From contig CBDUYN010000006.1 in assembly GCA_965371445.1 (NCBI GenBank), positions 1 to 64,000 of the forward strand: DNA of 64,000 bases. The letters run 5' to 3'. A program made the translations under genes and the position numbers. The notes under the pieces are model-generated. The model ran no database searches, was not told where the DNA came from, and was given only the letters and a program-made list of their open reading frames with translations. Below, piece by piece: positions 34,290-43,267 of the stretch (its first letter is position 1; every line of letters begins with the position of its first letter). This DNA comes from DASWIG01 sp965371445 (GTDB taxonomy: Bacteria; Acidobacteriota; Thermoanaerobaculia; Multivoradales; J023).

Positions 34290-35132
34290 TCAACGGCGGA
34301 AGCGAAACGTCAGCCTCTGGACGGAGCGAATCGGCTCGCCCCCGCGCGTCGCAGGACGGTACCGCCAGCGCTCGAGCGCCTGGACCGCCGCGGCATCCAG
34401 GCCCGGCGAGACCCCCTGGACCACTTCGACCGCGACGACCCGTCCCTCGGCGTCGATCGCTGCCTCCAAGGAGACATCGCCTTCGATGGCCGCAACCCAG
34501 TCCGCCTGTGGGTAGGCGGGCGGCGGCGCGAAAAGCTTGACCGCCGGCTCGACGGCCTCGCCCTCTTGGGGTGCCTGCCGGAGGCCTTCCGGCGACGCAG
34601 GTACGCCACCGTCGGGCTGCGCTGCCTCGAGACGCTCGCCGGCGTCGTCAAAAGCCGGCGCCTCGCCCTGGACGACGGCGTCCTCGGCCGGCTTCGCCGA
34701 GAGCAGCGCCGGACCGGCGGGTAGCTCGGCGAGGGGCGTTTCCACGATCGCCCTCTCGGCGATCGGCGCAGCGGCCGAAGGCGTCGCGGGGATCTCCGCC
34801 GGCCTCGTGACGGGAGGCGAAAGGGGCGCCACGAGCTGGCTCGCGGCCTGCGGCGGCGGCTCGGAAGGCCGGCTCGCGCGGCGTGGCGACGGCCCCGCGG
34901 TCCGCTGGAACAGCGAGATTTCCCCCACCTCTCGCGGCGGCGGCGTCCCTCCGGTTCCACCGAGGAACACCGCGACGCCCACACCCAGCGAGAGCAAAAC
35001 GGCGACGGCGACCAACCGCGAACCGTTCAGTCGTGACGGCTCCTCCCGCTCCGGACCGGGGGGCTCAGAGTACTTCTCGCTCAGCGAGTCGAAGATCGAA
35101 GGACGTGGCGGTTCCAGGGTCCTGGCGCGCAT
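34290..35132 (-). CDS. TonB-family energy transducer
   Basis: The 280-aa protein starts at ATG 35132 after AGAGGAG. One inner-membrane helix (LVAVAVLLSLGVGVAVFLGG) lies near residue 45. A Pro/Ala-rich periplasmic spacer follows, and then a C-terminal TonB domain of about 80 residues: YPQADWVAAIEGDVSLEAAI through LDAAAVQALERWRYRPATRG. TonB proteins transmit proton-motive force to outer-membrane transporters. ExbBD genes are not in the window. A second TonB is encoded at 56851. Confidence 0.88.
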   Translation of the reverse strand: MRARTLEPPRPSIFDSLSEKYSEPPGPEREEPSRLNGSRLVAVAVLLSLGVGVAVFLGGTGGTPPPREVGEISLFQRTAGPSPRRASRPSEPPPQAASQLVAPLSPPVTRPAEIPATPSAAAPIAERAIVETPLAELPAGPALLSAKPAEDAVVQGEAPAFDDAGERLEAAQPDGGVPASPEGLRQAPQEGEAVEPAVKLFAPPPAYPQADWVAAIEGDVSLEAAIDAEGRVVAVEVVQGVSPGLDAAAVQALERWRYRPATRGGEPIRSVQRLTFRFRR

Positions 35133-35368
35133 GGCGGCTCCTCTTGGCAGTCGTACGGCACGATCGCCGTACCTTCTATGAAGGGAGAGGAAGCAAGAAA
35201 CATACCCGGCCACGAGACAGGTTTTGCGGCAGCGAACGTAGGAGATCGCGGACACCGCGTCCTCCCTCGGGGGCACGACGTCTCTTCAGCCGGCACGACA
35301 AGGGAGACGCGGGGCCGCCGTTCGGATATGATCGCCCCAAGATATCCGGCGAGGCCGTGAATCCCAAG

Positions 35369-36799
35369 ATGGAGAACAAGGAATACACCCTGCTCGTCGT
35401 CGACGACGTCGCCGAGAACCGTGACATGCTCTCGCGGCGTCTGAAGCGCAAGGGCTTTGAGGTACGCACCGCCGCGGGCGGCGAGGAGGCCCTCGCCGTC
35501 GTCCGCGACGAGGCGATCGACCTCGTCTTGCTCGACATCATGATGCCGGGCGTCGACGGTATCGAGGTGCTGCGCCGCCTGCGGGAGACCTACAACCAGA
35601 ACGAGCTGCCGGTCATCATGCAGACCGCCAAGGCCGACAGCGACGACGTCGTCGAGTCCCTCGAGCTGGGAGCCAACGACTACGTGACGAAGCCGATCGA
35701 CTTTCCCGTCGTCCTGGCGCGGGTCACGACCCAGCTGCGCGGCAAGGTCCAGGCGCAGCCCAAAGAGGCCGGCGAGCCGGGGATGGGAGACTTGAAGCCC
35801 GGCGTCGTCCTCGCCGGCCGTTACCGGCTCGGCGAGCCGATCGGCGAAGGGAACTTCGGCGCCGTCTACCGGGCCCAGCACATGGAGCTCGCGGTCGACG
35901 TGGCCGTCAAGGTCCTGCAGAAAAACGTCACCAGCGGCGAATCGCTCGAACGCTTCCGCCGCGAGGGGGTCTCGGCCTGCCGCATCAAGCACCCCAACGC
36001 GGTGGCGGTGACCGACTTCGGCGTCAACGACGCGGGGGTCGCCTACCTCGTGATGGAGCTTCTCGAAGGGACGTCGCTCTCCGACGAGGTCAAGCTCTGC
36101 GGAGCGCTCTCGCCCTACCGGGTCAACGAAATCGTGCAACCGATCTGCGACGTCCTCGCCGAGGCCCACGCCGCGGGGATCGTCCACCGCGACATCAAGC
36201 CGGAGAACGTCTTCCTCCACCAGACGGCGCGCGGCGAGGTGGTCAAGGTCCTCGACTTCGGCATCGCCAAGCTGGCGGGCGACACGGTGACCAAGGAGAG
36301 CCTGACCGCCGAGGGCTTCATCCTCGGAACCCCGGCCTACATGGCACCCGAACGGCTGCGGGGCGAGCCCTACGACGGGCGCTCCGACGTCTACAGTCTG
36401 GGGATCATGCTCTTCTACATGCTCTGCGGCCGCCTTCCTTTCATCGCCCGCGACGGCGACCCGATGTCGCTTCTGATGATGCATCTCCACGAAGAGATGC
36501 CGTCGCTCAACGAGCTCCATCCCGAGATGCCGCCGGCCCTCGCGGAGGTCGTCTACCGGGCCACCCGCAAGGAATCCGCCGAGCGTCCCGACGCCCGCAC
36601 CCTGGCCGCGGAGCTGGAGCAGGCGGTGGCCGAGGTGCCGGAGGACCTCGTCTTGTTCTCCACGGACGACGAGACCGTCGACCTCGACGCTCCGACCATC
36701 CTCACCCAGACACGACCGGCGGCGCCCGCGGCGGACGCGGACGAGCCACGGCTGCTCGCTAGGCTGTGGAACAAGCTCCGCAAATCGTCCGACTCCTAG
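35369..36799 (+). CDS. Response-regulator / Ser-Thr protein kinase fusion
   Basis: The protein is 476 aa from ATG 35369; GTG 35357 in frame is an alternative and neither has a strong ribosome-binding site. Residues 1-125 are a receiver domain with D56 in LVLLDIMMPG and the conserved Lys in YVTKPID. Residues 155-430 are a Hanks-type kinase: glycine loop GEGNFGAVYRA, catalytic loop VHRDIKPENVF, DFGIAKL, and GTPAYMAPERLRG. The C-terminal 50 residues are acidic. The fusion puts a Ser/Thr kinase under two-component control. It is followed 27 bases later by a hybrid histidine kinase, the likely phosphodonor. Confidence 0.92.
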   Translation: MENKEYTLLVVDDVAENRDMLSRRLKRKGFEVRTAAGGEEALAVVRDEAIDLVLLDIMMPGVDGIEVLRRLRETYNQNELPVIMQTAKADSDDVVESLELGANDYVTKPIDFPVVLARVTTQLRGKVQAQPKEAGEPGMGDLKPGVVLAGRYRLGEPIGEGNFGAVYRAQHMELAVDVAVKVLQKNVTSGESLERFRREGVSACRIKHPNAVAVTDFGVNDAGVAYLVMELLEGTSLSDEVKLCGALSPYRVNEIVQPICDVLAEAHAAGIVHRDIKPENVFLHQTARGEVVKVLDFGIAKLAGDTVTKESLTAEGFILGTPAYMAPERLRGEPYDGRSDVYSLGIMLFYMLCGRLPFIARDGDPMSLLMMHLHEEMPSLNELHPEMPPALAEVVYRATRKESAERPDARTLAAELEQAVAEVPEDLVLFSTDDETVDLDAPTILTQTRPAAPAADADEPRLLARLWNKLRKSSDS

Positions 36800-36826
36800 A
36801 AATTGGCGGCGCGCGGAGAGTCCCTC

Positions 36827-39265
36827 ATGAGCATCCGATGGAAACTGGCGCTTTCTTTCCTCGTTATCCTGGTGCTGTTTGGCCTCAACATTCTCATCCA
36901 CTACGTCGGCAACCAGGAGCGTGGCCGCAGCCTCGGCGAGCTCCGCAGCGCCTACGAGCGCCAGGTCCTGGTCGCCGAGATCCGTGAGGATCTCGGCAAA
37001 CGGACCCGCGAGGTCGAAATCGGCGTCGTCCTCGGCTACGAGCCCGAACAGATCGAGGCCTTCCGAGGACGCCTCGAGGAGCTGGACGAGAAGATCGATC
37101 GCTTTGTCGCGCTCTCCGCCTCCGGCGACCGAGCCGGAGCCGCGGCCTTCGCCCTCCTCTACAAGACCCTCCACAACGGATGGCTCGATTTCTACGAGGG
37201 CCTCGAAGAGTCCGCCGGCAGCGGCGAGGCCGGCACCCCTGAGGAAGCAGGAGTCGAAGAAGGGAACGAAAGCGGCGACGTCCAGGATCCCGCCGTCGCC
37301 AGCGGCGCCGAGGAGGTCGCCGAAGCAACCGAGGACGAGGCCGAGGAGCCTCCAAACCCGACGGCCCCGGCCGAGACGGTCCGTCAGCGCCTCGACCTCC
37401 TGTGGGAGATCGAGCGCCAGTGGGTCGACAACGCGGCGCAGTCGTTTCGCGACGTGACACAACGGTTCGATCAATTGACGCGGCTGATCTTCCTCTTCTC
37501 GACCCTCGTCGCGGTCCTCGTCGCGTCGCTGATCTCGGCCTACCTGACGCGTGGCCTGCGGATCCTGGAAAGCGGCGCGCGGCGCATCGGCGCCGGTCAG
37601 CTCGACCGGCGCATCGAGGTGAAATCGAGCGACGAGATCGGCAAGCTCGCCGCGGCGTTCAACGACATGTCGGAGAAGCTGCGCATCAGCCGCGACAAGC
37701 TCGAAGAAGCCCGCGCCGCGGCCGAGGACGCCAACCAGGCGAAATCCTCTTTTCTCGCCAACATGAGCCACGAGCTACGGACCCCGATGAACGCCATCAT
37801 CGGCTACAGCGAGATGCTGCTGGAAGACGCCGAGGACGAGGGCCAGGAGGAGACGAGCTCCGACCTCCAAAAAATCCTCGCCGCCGGCAAGCACCTCCTG
37901 GCGCTCATCAACGACGTCCTCGACCTGTCAAAGATCGAGGCCGGCAAGATGACCCTTTTTATCGAAACCTTCCCGGTCAAGAACCTGATCGACGACGTCT
38001 CCGCCACGATCGCGCCGCTCGTCGAGAAGAATCAAAACGAGCTCAAAGTCGAGATCACAGGCGGTGTCGACGAGATCTCGGCCGACGAGACCAAGCTCCG
38101 CCAAACGCTTTTCAACCTCCTCTCGAACGCTTCGAAGTTCACCGAAAAAGGCACCATCACCCTGCATGTCGAGAGCTATGGAGACGAGGTTGAAAAACGT
38201 TACCGCTGGGCGGTCCGCGACACCGGCATCGGCATGACGCCGGAGCAGATGGCAAAAGTCTTCGACGAATTCACCCAGGCCGACTCGTCGACCACCCGCA
38301 AGTACGGCGGCACGGGGCTGGGGCTTGCGATCTCAAAGAAGTTCTGCCAGATGATGGGCGGCGACATCACGGTCGAAAGCGTCGCCGGTGAGGGTACGAC
38401 CTTTACCGTCGACCTGCCGGCGGTGGTGAGCGAGACTCCGGTGAAGATCCCGGCGGCGAAGTCGAAGGCCGCCAAGAGGGAATCGGCGGCCGCCCCGGGT
38501 GCCGATACGGTGCTGGTGATCGACGACGATCCGGCGACCCTCGACCTGACGCGGCGCTTCCTGACCAAGGAAGGCTTCGAGGTGGTGACCGCGTCCGACG
38601 GCAAGACCGGCTGCAAGCTGGCCAAGGAAGTCCTGCCGCGGGTCATCACCCTCGACGTCATGATGCCGGGCATGGACGGCTGGGCGGTTCTAAGAGAGCT
38701 CAAGAAAGACGAGGCGACCGCCGACATCCCGGTCATCATGCTCACCATGCTCGACGAACGCGAGCTCGGCTTCGCCCTCGGCGCCTCGGAGTACCTGCGC
38801 AAGCCCGTCGACCGCGAGCGTCTGGCGAAGCTCCTGGAGGGCTACCGCAGCTCGCCCGGCGAGAACCAGCGCGCTCTCGTCGTCGACGACGAGGCCGCCA
38901 CGCGGAAGCTCCTGAAGAAAGGCCTCGTCAAGGCCGGCTGGAGAGTCGACGAAGCGGAGAACGGCCGTGTCGCTCTCGACAGGATCGAAGCCGCCCTCCC
39001 GGACCTCATCCTTCTCGACCTCATGATGCCGGTAATGGACGGGTTCGAATTCCTGACCCAGCTGCGCTCCAAGGACGCCTGGCGCAAGGTCCCGGTGCTC
39101 GTCGTGACCGCCAAGGAGCTTACCGACGAGGATCGGGCGCGGCTTTCGGGCCGCGTCGAGCAGGTCCTCCACAAGGAGGCCTACAGCCGCGACGAGCTCC
39201 TCGGGGAAGTGGGCGAGCTGGTACGTACCTGCGTCGAACGGAGCCGGCGCACCGACGGAGACTGA
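36827..39265 (+). CDS. Hybrid histidine kinase with two receivers
   Basis: The protein is 812 aa from ATG 36827 with GGAGAG upstream. A first helix (ALSFLVILVLFGLNILIHYV) and a second (LIFLFSTLVAVLVASLISAY) flank a periplasmic sensor of about 190 residues with an acidic low-complexity stretch. HAMP follows, then HisKA with H315 in SHELRTPMNAIIGYSEML, and HATPase with NLLSNASKF, DTGIGM and GGTGLGLAI. Two receiver domains complete the chain (VLVIDDDPATLDL with LDVMMPGMDG; ALVVDDEAATRKL with LLDLMMPVMDG). The RR-kinase upstream and the receiver downstream suggest one phosphorelay operon. Confidence 0.93.
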   Translation: MSIRWKLALSFLVILVLFGLNILIHYVGNQERGRSLGELRSAYERQVLVAEIREDLGKRTREVEIGVVLGYEPEQIEAFRGRLEELDEKIDRFVALSASGDRAGAAAFALLYKTLHNGWLDFYEGLEESAGSGEAGTPEEAGVEEGNESGDVQDPAVASGAEEVAEATEDEAEEPPNPTAPAETVRQRLDLLWEIERQWVDNAAQSFRDVTQRFDQLTRLIFLFSTLVAVLVASLISAYLTRGLRILESGARRIGAGQLDRRIEVKSSDEIGKLAAAFNDMSEKLRISRDKLEEARAAAEDANQAKSSFLANMSHELRTPMNAIIGYSEMLLEDAEDEGQEETSSDLQKILAAGKHLLALINDVLDLSKIEAGKMTLFIETFPVKNLIDDVSATIAPLVEKNQNELKVEITGGVDEISADETKLRQTLFNLLSNASKFTEKGTITLHVESYGDEVEKRYRWAVRDTGIGMTPEQMAKVFDEFTQADSSTTRKYGGTGLGLAISKKFCQMMGGDITVESVAGEGTTFTVDLPAVVSETPVKIPAAKSKAAKRESAAAPGADTVLVIDDDPATLDLTRRFLTKEGFEVVTASDGKTGCKLAKEVLPRVITLDVMMPGMDGWAVLRELKKDEATADIPVIMLTMLDERELGFALGASEYLRKPVDRERLAKLLEGYRSSPGENQRALVVDDEAATRKLLKKGLVKAGWRVDEAENGRVALDRIEAALPDLILLDLMMPVMDGFEFLTQLRSKDAWRKVPVLVVTAKELTDEDRARLSGRVEQVLHKEAYSRDELLGEVGELVRTCVERSRRTDGD

Positions 39266-39270
39266 AAGAG

Positions 39271-39639
39271 ATGGCGAAGATCCTCCTGGTCGAAGACAAC
39301 GAGCTGAACCGCGACATGCTGTCGCGGCGCCTCAAGCGTAAGGGCTTCGAGGTCGTGGAAGCCCTCGACGGCGAGGAAGGGATCGCCAAGGCGAGGAGCG
39401 AGAGCCCCGACCTCATCCTGATGGACATGAGCTTGCCGGTCCTCGACGGCTGGGAGGCCACGAGGCGCCTCAAGGCCGACGAGGATTTGAAGTCGATCCC
39501 GGTCGTCGCCTTGACCGCCCACGCCATGGCCGACGACCGTCAAGAGGCGCTCGACGCCGGCTGCGACGACTACGACACGAAACCGGTTGAGCTAAAGCGC
39601 CTTCTACGCAAGATCCAGGCGTTCCTGGGCGACGCCTAG
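39271..39639 (+). CDS. Single-domain response regulator
   Basis: The 122-aa product is a receiver only: acidic pocket VEDN near residue 7, phospho-acceptor D52 in LILMDMSLPVLDG, T in VVALTAHAMADD, and K in DYDTKPVE. It has no output domain. It starts five bases after the hybrid kinase stop, so the two are co-transcribed. It resembles DivK/CheY-like relays and could carry phosphate to the Hpt protein or the RR-kinase. Confidence 0.95.
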   Translation: MAKILLVEDNELNRDMLSRRLKRKGFEVVEALDGEEGIAKARSESPDLILMDMSLPVLDGWEATRRLKADEDLKSIPVVALTAHAMADDRQEALDAGCDDYDTKPVELKRLLRKIQAFLGDA

Positions 39640-39659
39640 CGAGATCACGGAGCCGTACG

Positions 39660-41090
39660 CTGACCGAAACGCTAGACCTCGTCCTGATCCTCCTCTACGT
39701 GGCCGGCACGGTCGCCATCGGACTCCTCCTGCGCGGACGCCAGCGCGCCGCCAGCGACTACTTCCTCGGTCAACGCGAAGTCGCCTGGCCGCTCGTCCTG
39801 TTCTCGATCGTCGCCACTGAGACGAGCACGGTCACGTTCCTGAGCATCCCCGGGGTCGCCTACGGCGGCGACCTGACGTTCCTCCAGCTGCCGCTCGGCT
39901 ACATCGTCGGCCGGTTCCTGGTGGCGGCTTTCCTCATCCCGCGCTACTTCAAGAGTGGAGAGGGCGAGGCACCGCTGACGCTCTACGAGCTCCTCGGCCG
40001 CCGCTTCGGCCCGGCGCTCCAGCGGCTCACCTCGGCGATTTTCATCCTCACCCGCAGCCTCGCCGACGGCCTGCGCCTCTACCTGACGGCGCTTGTCTTC
40101 CGCGAGCTCACCGACTGGGACATGACCTGGGTCGTCGCCGGGGTGGGGGCGCTCACCATCGTCTACACCTTCGCGGGCGGGCTGCGGGCGGTGGTGTGGA
40201 CCGACTTCATCCAGTTCACGGCCTACATGTTGGGGGCTTTTGCCGTCTGCTGGGTCCTCCTCTCGGGCCTCGAAGCGTCCCTGCCAGAGCTGATACGAGA
40301 GGCCGGCGACGCGGGCAAGCTCCGCGTCTTCGACTGGAGCTTCGACCTCTCCCTCCCGTTCACCTTCTGGTCGGGGCTCGTCGGCGGTGCCTTCATCTCG
40401 GCCGCGAGCCACGGCGCCGACCAGATGATGGTGCAGCGCTACCTCGCGACGCGCTCGCGGCAGAAAGCGCAGCTGGCACTCTCGATCTCAGGCTTCGTCG
40501 TCCTCGCGCAGTTCGCCGTCTTCCTCTTCCTCGGGCTCCTGCTCTTCGCCTTCTACCGCGGCAAGAGCTTCGACTCGGGCGACGAGGTCTTCGCGCGCTT
40601 CATCGCCCAGGAGCTGCCCTACGGGCTCCGGGGCCTGATCGTGGCGGCGGCGCTCTCGGCGGCCATGTCGACGCTTTCGAGCTCGCTCAACTCGATCTCC
40701 TCGGCGCTCATCGCCGATTTCTACCGGCCGCTCGTCGGCCAGGTGGGCGCGCGGCGCGAGCTCGCCTGGGCGCGGGGTTTGACCGTCGTCGCCGGGCTCG
40801 TCCAGATCGGCGTCGCCCTGGGAAGCGGCTACTGGGGCGCCGCGCAATCGACGGTGCTGGCGGTGATCACGATCGCCGCCATGACGACGGGGCTGACGTT
40901 GGGCGTCCTGATCCTGGGCCACACCGTAGAGCGAGCCGGCGAACGCGCCGCCGTCGCCGCCATGGCGACGGGTGCCGTCGTCGTCGTGACCGTCTGGTGG
41001 ACCACCGACGTCGCCGGGCTGTGGTACGCGCTCGTCGGCTCGGGGACGACGCTTCTGGCGGGTTTCCTGTTCAGCCGCTGGGCGAAGTAG
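39660..41090 (+). CDS. Sodium:solute symporter (SSS) family transporter, probable CTG start
   Basis: The frame encodes about 476 aa with 12-13 membrane helices. The SSS signature GGLRAVVWTDFIQFTAYMLG and the sodium-site region LSAAMSTLSSSLNSISSALI are clear, as are ASDYFLGQREVAWPLVLFSI and ETSTVTFLSIPGVAYGGDLT. GTG 39699 is the first standard start, but it would cut the first helix (LDLVLILLYVAGTVAIGLLL). A CTG at 39660 with ACGGAG seven bases upstream preserves it. No ATG, GTG or TTG is in frame between that CTG and the preceding gene. The substrate cannot be read from sequence. Confidence 0.85.
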   Translation: MTETLDLVLILLYVAGTVAIGLLLRGRQRAASDYFLGQREVAWPLVLFSIVATETSTVTFLSIPGVAYGGDLTFLQLPLGYIVGRFLVAAFLIPRYFKSGEGEAPLTLYELLGRRFGPALQRLTSAIFILTRSLADGLRLYLTALVFRELTDWDMTWVVAGVGALTIVYTFAGGLRAVVWTDFIQFTAYMLGAFAVCWVLLSGLEASLPELIREAGDAGKLRVFDWSFDLSLPFTFWSGLVGGAFISAASHGADQMMVQRYLATRSRQKAQLALSISGFVVLAQFAVFLFLGLLLFAFYRGKSFDSGDEVFARFIAQELPYGLRGLIVAAALSAAMSTLSSSLNSISSALIADFYRPLVGQVGARRELAWARGLTVVAGLVQIGVALGSGYWGAAQSTVLAVITIAAMTTGLTLGVLILGHTVERAGERAAVAAMATGAVVVVTVWWTTDVAGLWYALVGSGTTLLAGFLFSRWAK

Positions 41091-41130
41091 TAGACGACCG
41101 GTGGCAAAGGCAAGCGACACAGCCGCCGAC

Positions 41131-41268
41131 ACCCGGGGATGAATCCCCGGGCTACACTTTAAAGGCGCCCTTCGGGCTTACCGGCTAAAGCCGGAAGATC
41201 CCGTGGCTTTAGCCGCAAAGCCCGCCAGGGCGTCTTTTTAAATGTAGCCCGGGGATTCATCCCCGGGT
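41131..41268. repeat. REP-like element: 26-bp inverted repeat framing internal hairpins
   Basis: ACCCGGGGATGAATCCCCGG (from 41131) and its exact inverse (ending 41268) bracket the element; the 26-bp arms match perfectly. Each arm is itself palindromic (CCCGGGGAT/ATCCCCGGG). Inside are GGCGCCCTTCGGGC and complementary GGCTAAAGCC-type segments. This nested-hairpin structure is typical of BIMEs or RAYT-mobilised elements and would form a large cruciform between the transporter and CAP genes. Confidence 0.85.
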
Positions 41269-41279
41269 AAAGTCATGAC

Positions 41280-42173
41280 GTGGTGACGCCCCCCCTTCTG
41301 CTGCTCCTCCTCCTCGCTCCGGACCCCCTCTGCATGGCCGGCACCGACGGCCTCTTCGCGGGGTACCTCCTCCAGCGCTTCAACGCGGCCCGGGCCGAGG
41401 CCGGCCAACCTCCGGTCGTCGCCGACGAGCGCCTCTGCAAGCTCGCCGTCGGACGCGCCCACGAGGCCGCCGCGACCGGCTCGCCAAAGCCCAGCCTCGA
41501 GATCCTCAGCCGGATGACCCGCCAGATCTACCGCAACGGCTACGCACCGCACCGGTGGCGCACGAGCACGCTCATCGCCGGCACCCACGACGCCGACGCT
41601 CTGCTCAGGAGCTGGCAGAAGCTCCAAGGCGAATGGTGGACGGAGGTGACGACGGGCGAATTCGAGCACTTCGGCGCCGGCCTGGGTCGCCACGGCGACG
41701 AGCTCGTCTGCTGCGTCGTCTTCGCCTTCTCGAAACGGTCCTGGGAATGGCAGGAGGCCGCGCCGCTCGCCGACCTCGCGGAGGTGCGCCGCGCGGTACT
41801 CGCGGCGACCAACGCAGCCCGCCAGAAGCGCCGGCGGCGCCTGGTAGGCCCCAGCCCCATCCTCGACGAGGCCGCCCAGCGTCACGCTGAAGACATGCTG
41901 GCGCGCGCCTACTACGCCCACCGAAGCCCGGAAGGCCGCGGCCCGGCCGTACGGGCCCACGCCGCCGGCCACACGAGGCCGGGGTCCGTCGCCGAGAACA
42001 TCGCCAAAGGGCTCTTCGTGCCCGAGGAGGTCGTCCGTCGGTGGCTCGACAGCTCCGGCCATCGGCGCAACATCCTCGACCGCCGAACCCACGAGATGGG
42101 TGTCGGTGTCGCCTTCGGAGAAAACGTCCGGGGATTCGAGGTTCTCTGGGTACAGGTATTTGCCAGTAGGTAA
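41280..42173 (+). CDS. CAP/SCP-superfamily secreted protein
   Basis: The 297-aa product starts at GTG 41280, just after the REP element, with a short hydrophobic signal (TPPLLLLLLLAPDPLCMAG). The C-terminal half is a CAP domain: LDEAAQRHAEDMLARAYYAH, AENIAKGLF, and SGHRRNILDRRTHEMGVG with the conserved His/Glu pattern. The N-terminal half also begins CAP-like (LLQRFNAARAEAGQPPVV) and may be a degenerate first CAP domain. CAP proteins are extracellular and bind lipids or act as proteases in some lineages. No partner is evident. Confidence 0.82.
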   Translation: MVTPPLLLLLLLAPDPLCMAGTDGLFAGYLLQRFNAARAEAGQPPVVADERLCKLAVGRAHEAAATGSPKPSLEILSRMTRQIYRNGYAPHRWRTSTLIAGTHDADALLRSWQKLQGEWWTEVTTGEFEHFGAGLGRHGDELVCCVVFAFSKRSWEWQEAAPLADLAEVRRAVLAATNAARQKRRRRLVGPSPILDEAAQRHAEDMLARAYYAHRSPEGRGPAVRAHAAGHTRPGSVAENIAKGLFVPEEVVRRWLDSSGHRRNILDRRTHEMGVGVAFGENVRGFEVLWVQVFASR

Positions 42174-42274
42174 ACCTTCCCCGACGACAGCGAGCCGCCA
42201 CGGCGCTGAAAAAATCTACGTCACGTGTTCCGTTTCCCGCCCGAATCTCGCGTAGTAGAGAGGAGGTAGGAAGC

Positions 42275-42715
42275 ATGAGCGTGATCTTCTTCTATTGTCC
42301 GGAAGCGCCGACCCGGTGTGAGCCCAAGCCCTGCGACTCTCCCGCCTTCGGCATCGCCTGCGATCCGGAGAACCGCTGCGGCTTCTGCGAGGACGGGCGG
42401 ATGTGGGACGTCGTCCCCGAGGCCCCGGACGCGGGCTCGGTCAACCGCGAGGTGCTGACGCTGCTCGGCCTCGAGGAGCGGGGCGACCTTCTGTTCGGCG
42501 AAATCCGTCCCACCGGCATTCCCGCGGTCTTGCGCCGCATCATGAAGATCCTCGGCCGGCCGCGACCCCACCGGCTTCGCGAGCGCGTCGAGGAGCTGCG
42601 GCCCCTTCTTCTCTACGCCTCGGAGCACGGCTACAAGGTAGCCTGGGCCGGGCTCGCCGATTCCACCGGACAGCGGCATACGGAATTGGACGACGGCGCC
42701 GCCTGTTGGGCCTGA
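42275..42715 (+). CDS. Cys-rich hypothetical protein
   Basis: The 146-aa product starts at ATG 42275 after GAGGAGGTAGGA. Six cysteines lie in the first 48 residues (FFYCPEAPTRCEPKPCD, ACDPENRCGFCEDG), resembling a metal or disulfide knuckle. The rest is helical (LLTLLGLEERGDLLFGE is approximate; then LRRIMKILGRPRPHRLRERV). I do not recognise it. Genes between here and 43701 appear to be accessory. The 249 bases to the next gene show nothing supportable. Confidence 0.6.
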   Translation: MSVIFFYCPEAPTRCEPKPCDSPAFGIACDPENRCGFCEDGRMWDVVPEAPDAGSVNREVLTLLGLEERGDLLFGEIRPTGIPAVLRRIMKILGRPRPHRLRERVEELRPLLLYASEHGYKVAWAGLADSTGQRHTELDDGAACWA

Positions 42716-42964
42716 GAGCGCGGGGCGCCCTCGTGTGGGAAAAGCGGGTTTTCGGGCCAGGTTGGGCTGGTCGGTCGAGGGGGCGAGCGCTTCGCCCGGG
42801 CGGCGAGCCTCAAGCGGCTCGCCGGAGGTCCTGGCGCTCTTCAGGGACGCGACGCAAGAGGCGGCTGGACCCGGCGCCGCACCCTGCGGGTGGGTGGTCG
42901 GTGGGGAGCTTGCTTCACCCGCCGATGGCACATAGACTTCCAGAGTGAGGAAAGGAGGCCGATC

Positions 42965-43267
42965 ATGACCCACCCCGTGTTCATCGAGAAGGATCAGGGC
43001 GACGCCGTCAAGGCGACCGTGATCGGCTGGCCCGGACTGAGCGTTTCCGCGGCGACCCGCGGGGAGGCGTTGGCCAAGCTGCAAGAGCTCTTGCGGAAGC
43101 GCCTCGCCGAAGGGGAGATCGTCCAGCTTGACGTGGAGCTTTCCGAGGCCGAGCACCCCTGGTTGGAGTCGGCAGGGATCTTCGAGAACAACCCGCTGTT
43201 CGACGAGGTCCTCGAAGAAATGGACGCCTATCGGCGTGAGATCGATGCTGAGACGAGAGAGAAGTGA
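42965..43267 (+). CDS. Antitoxin-like protein of a VapBC-type module
   Basis: The 100-aa product starts at ATG 42965 after AGGAGG. It begins FIEKDQGDAVKATVIGWPGL and ends in an acidic helix (LFDEVLEEMDAYRREIDAET). Its stop overlaps the next gene's GTG start as GTGA, and that gene is a PIN-domain toxin, so an antitoxin role is the natural inference. The N-terminal strands resemble the HicB/UPF0150-type fold rather than a classical VapB AbrB domain. Confidence 0.7.
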   Translation: MTHPVFIEKDQGDAVKATVIGWPGLSVSAATRGEALAKLQELLRKRLAEGEIVQLDVELSEAEHPWLESAGIFENNPLFDEVLEEMDAYRREIDAETREK

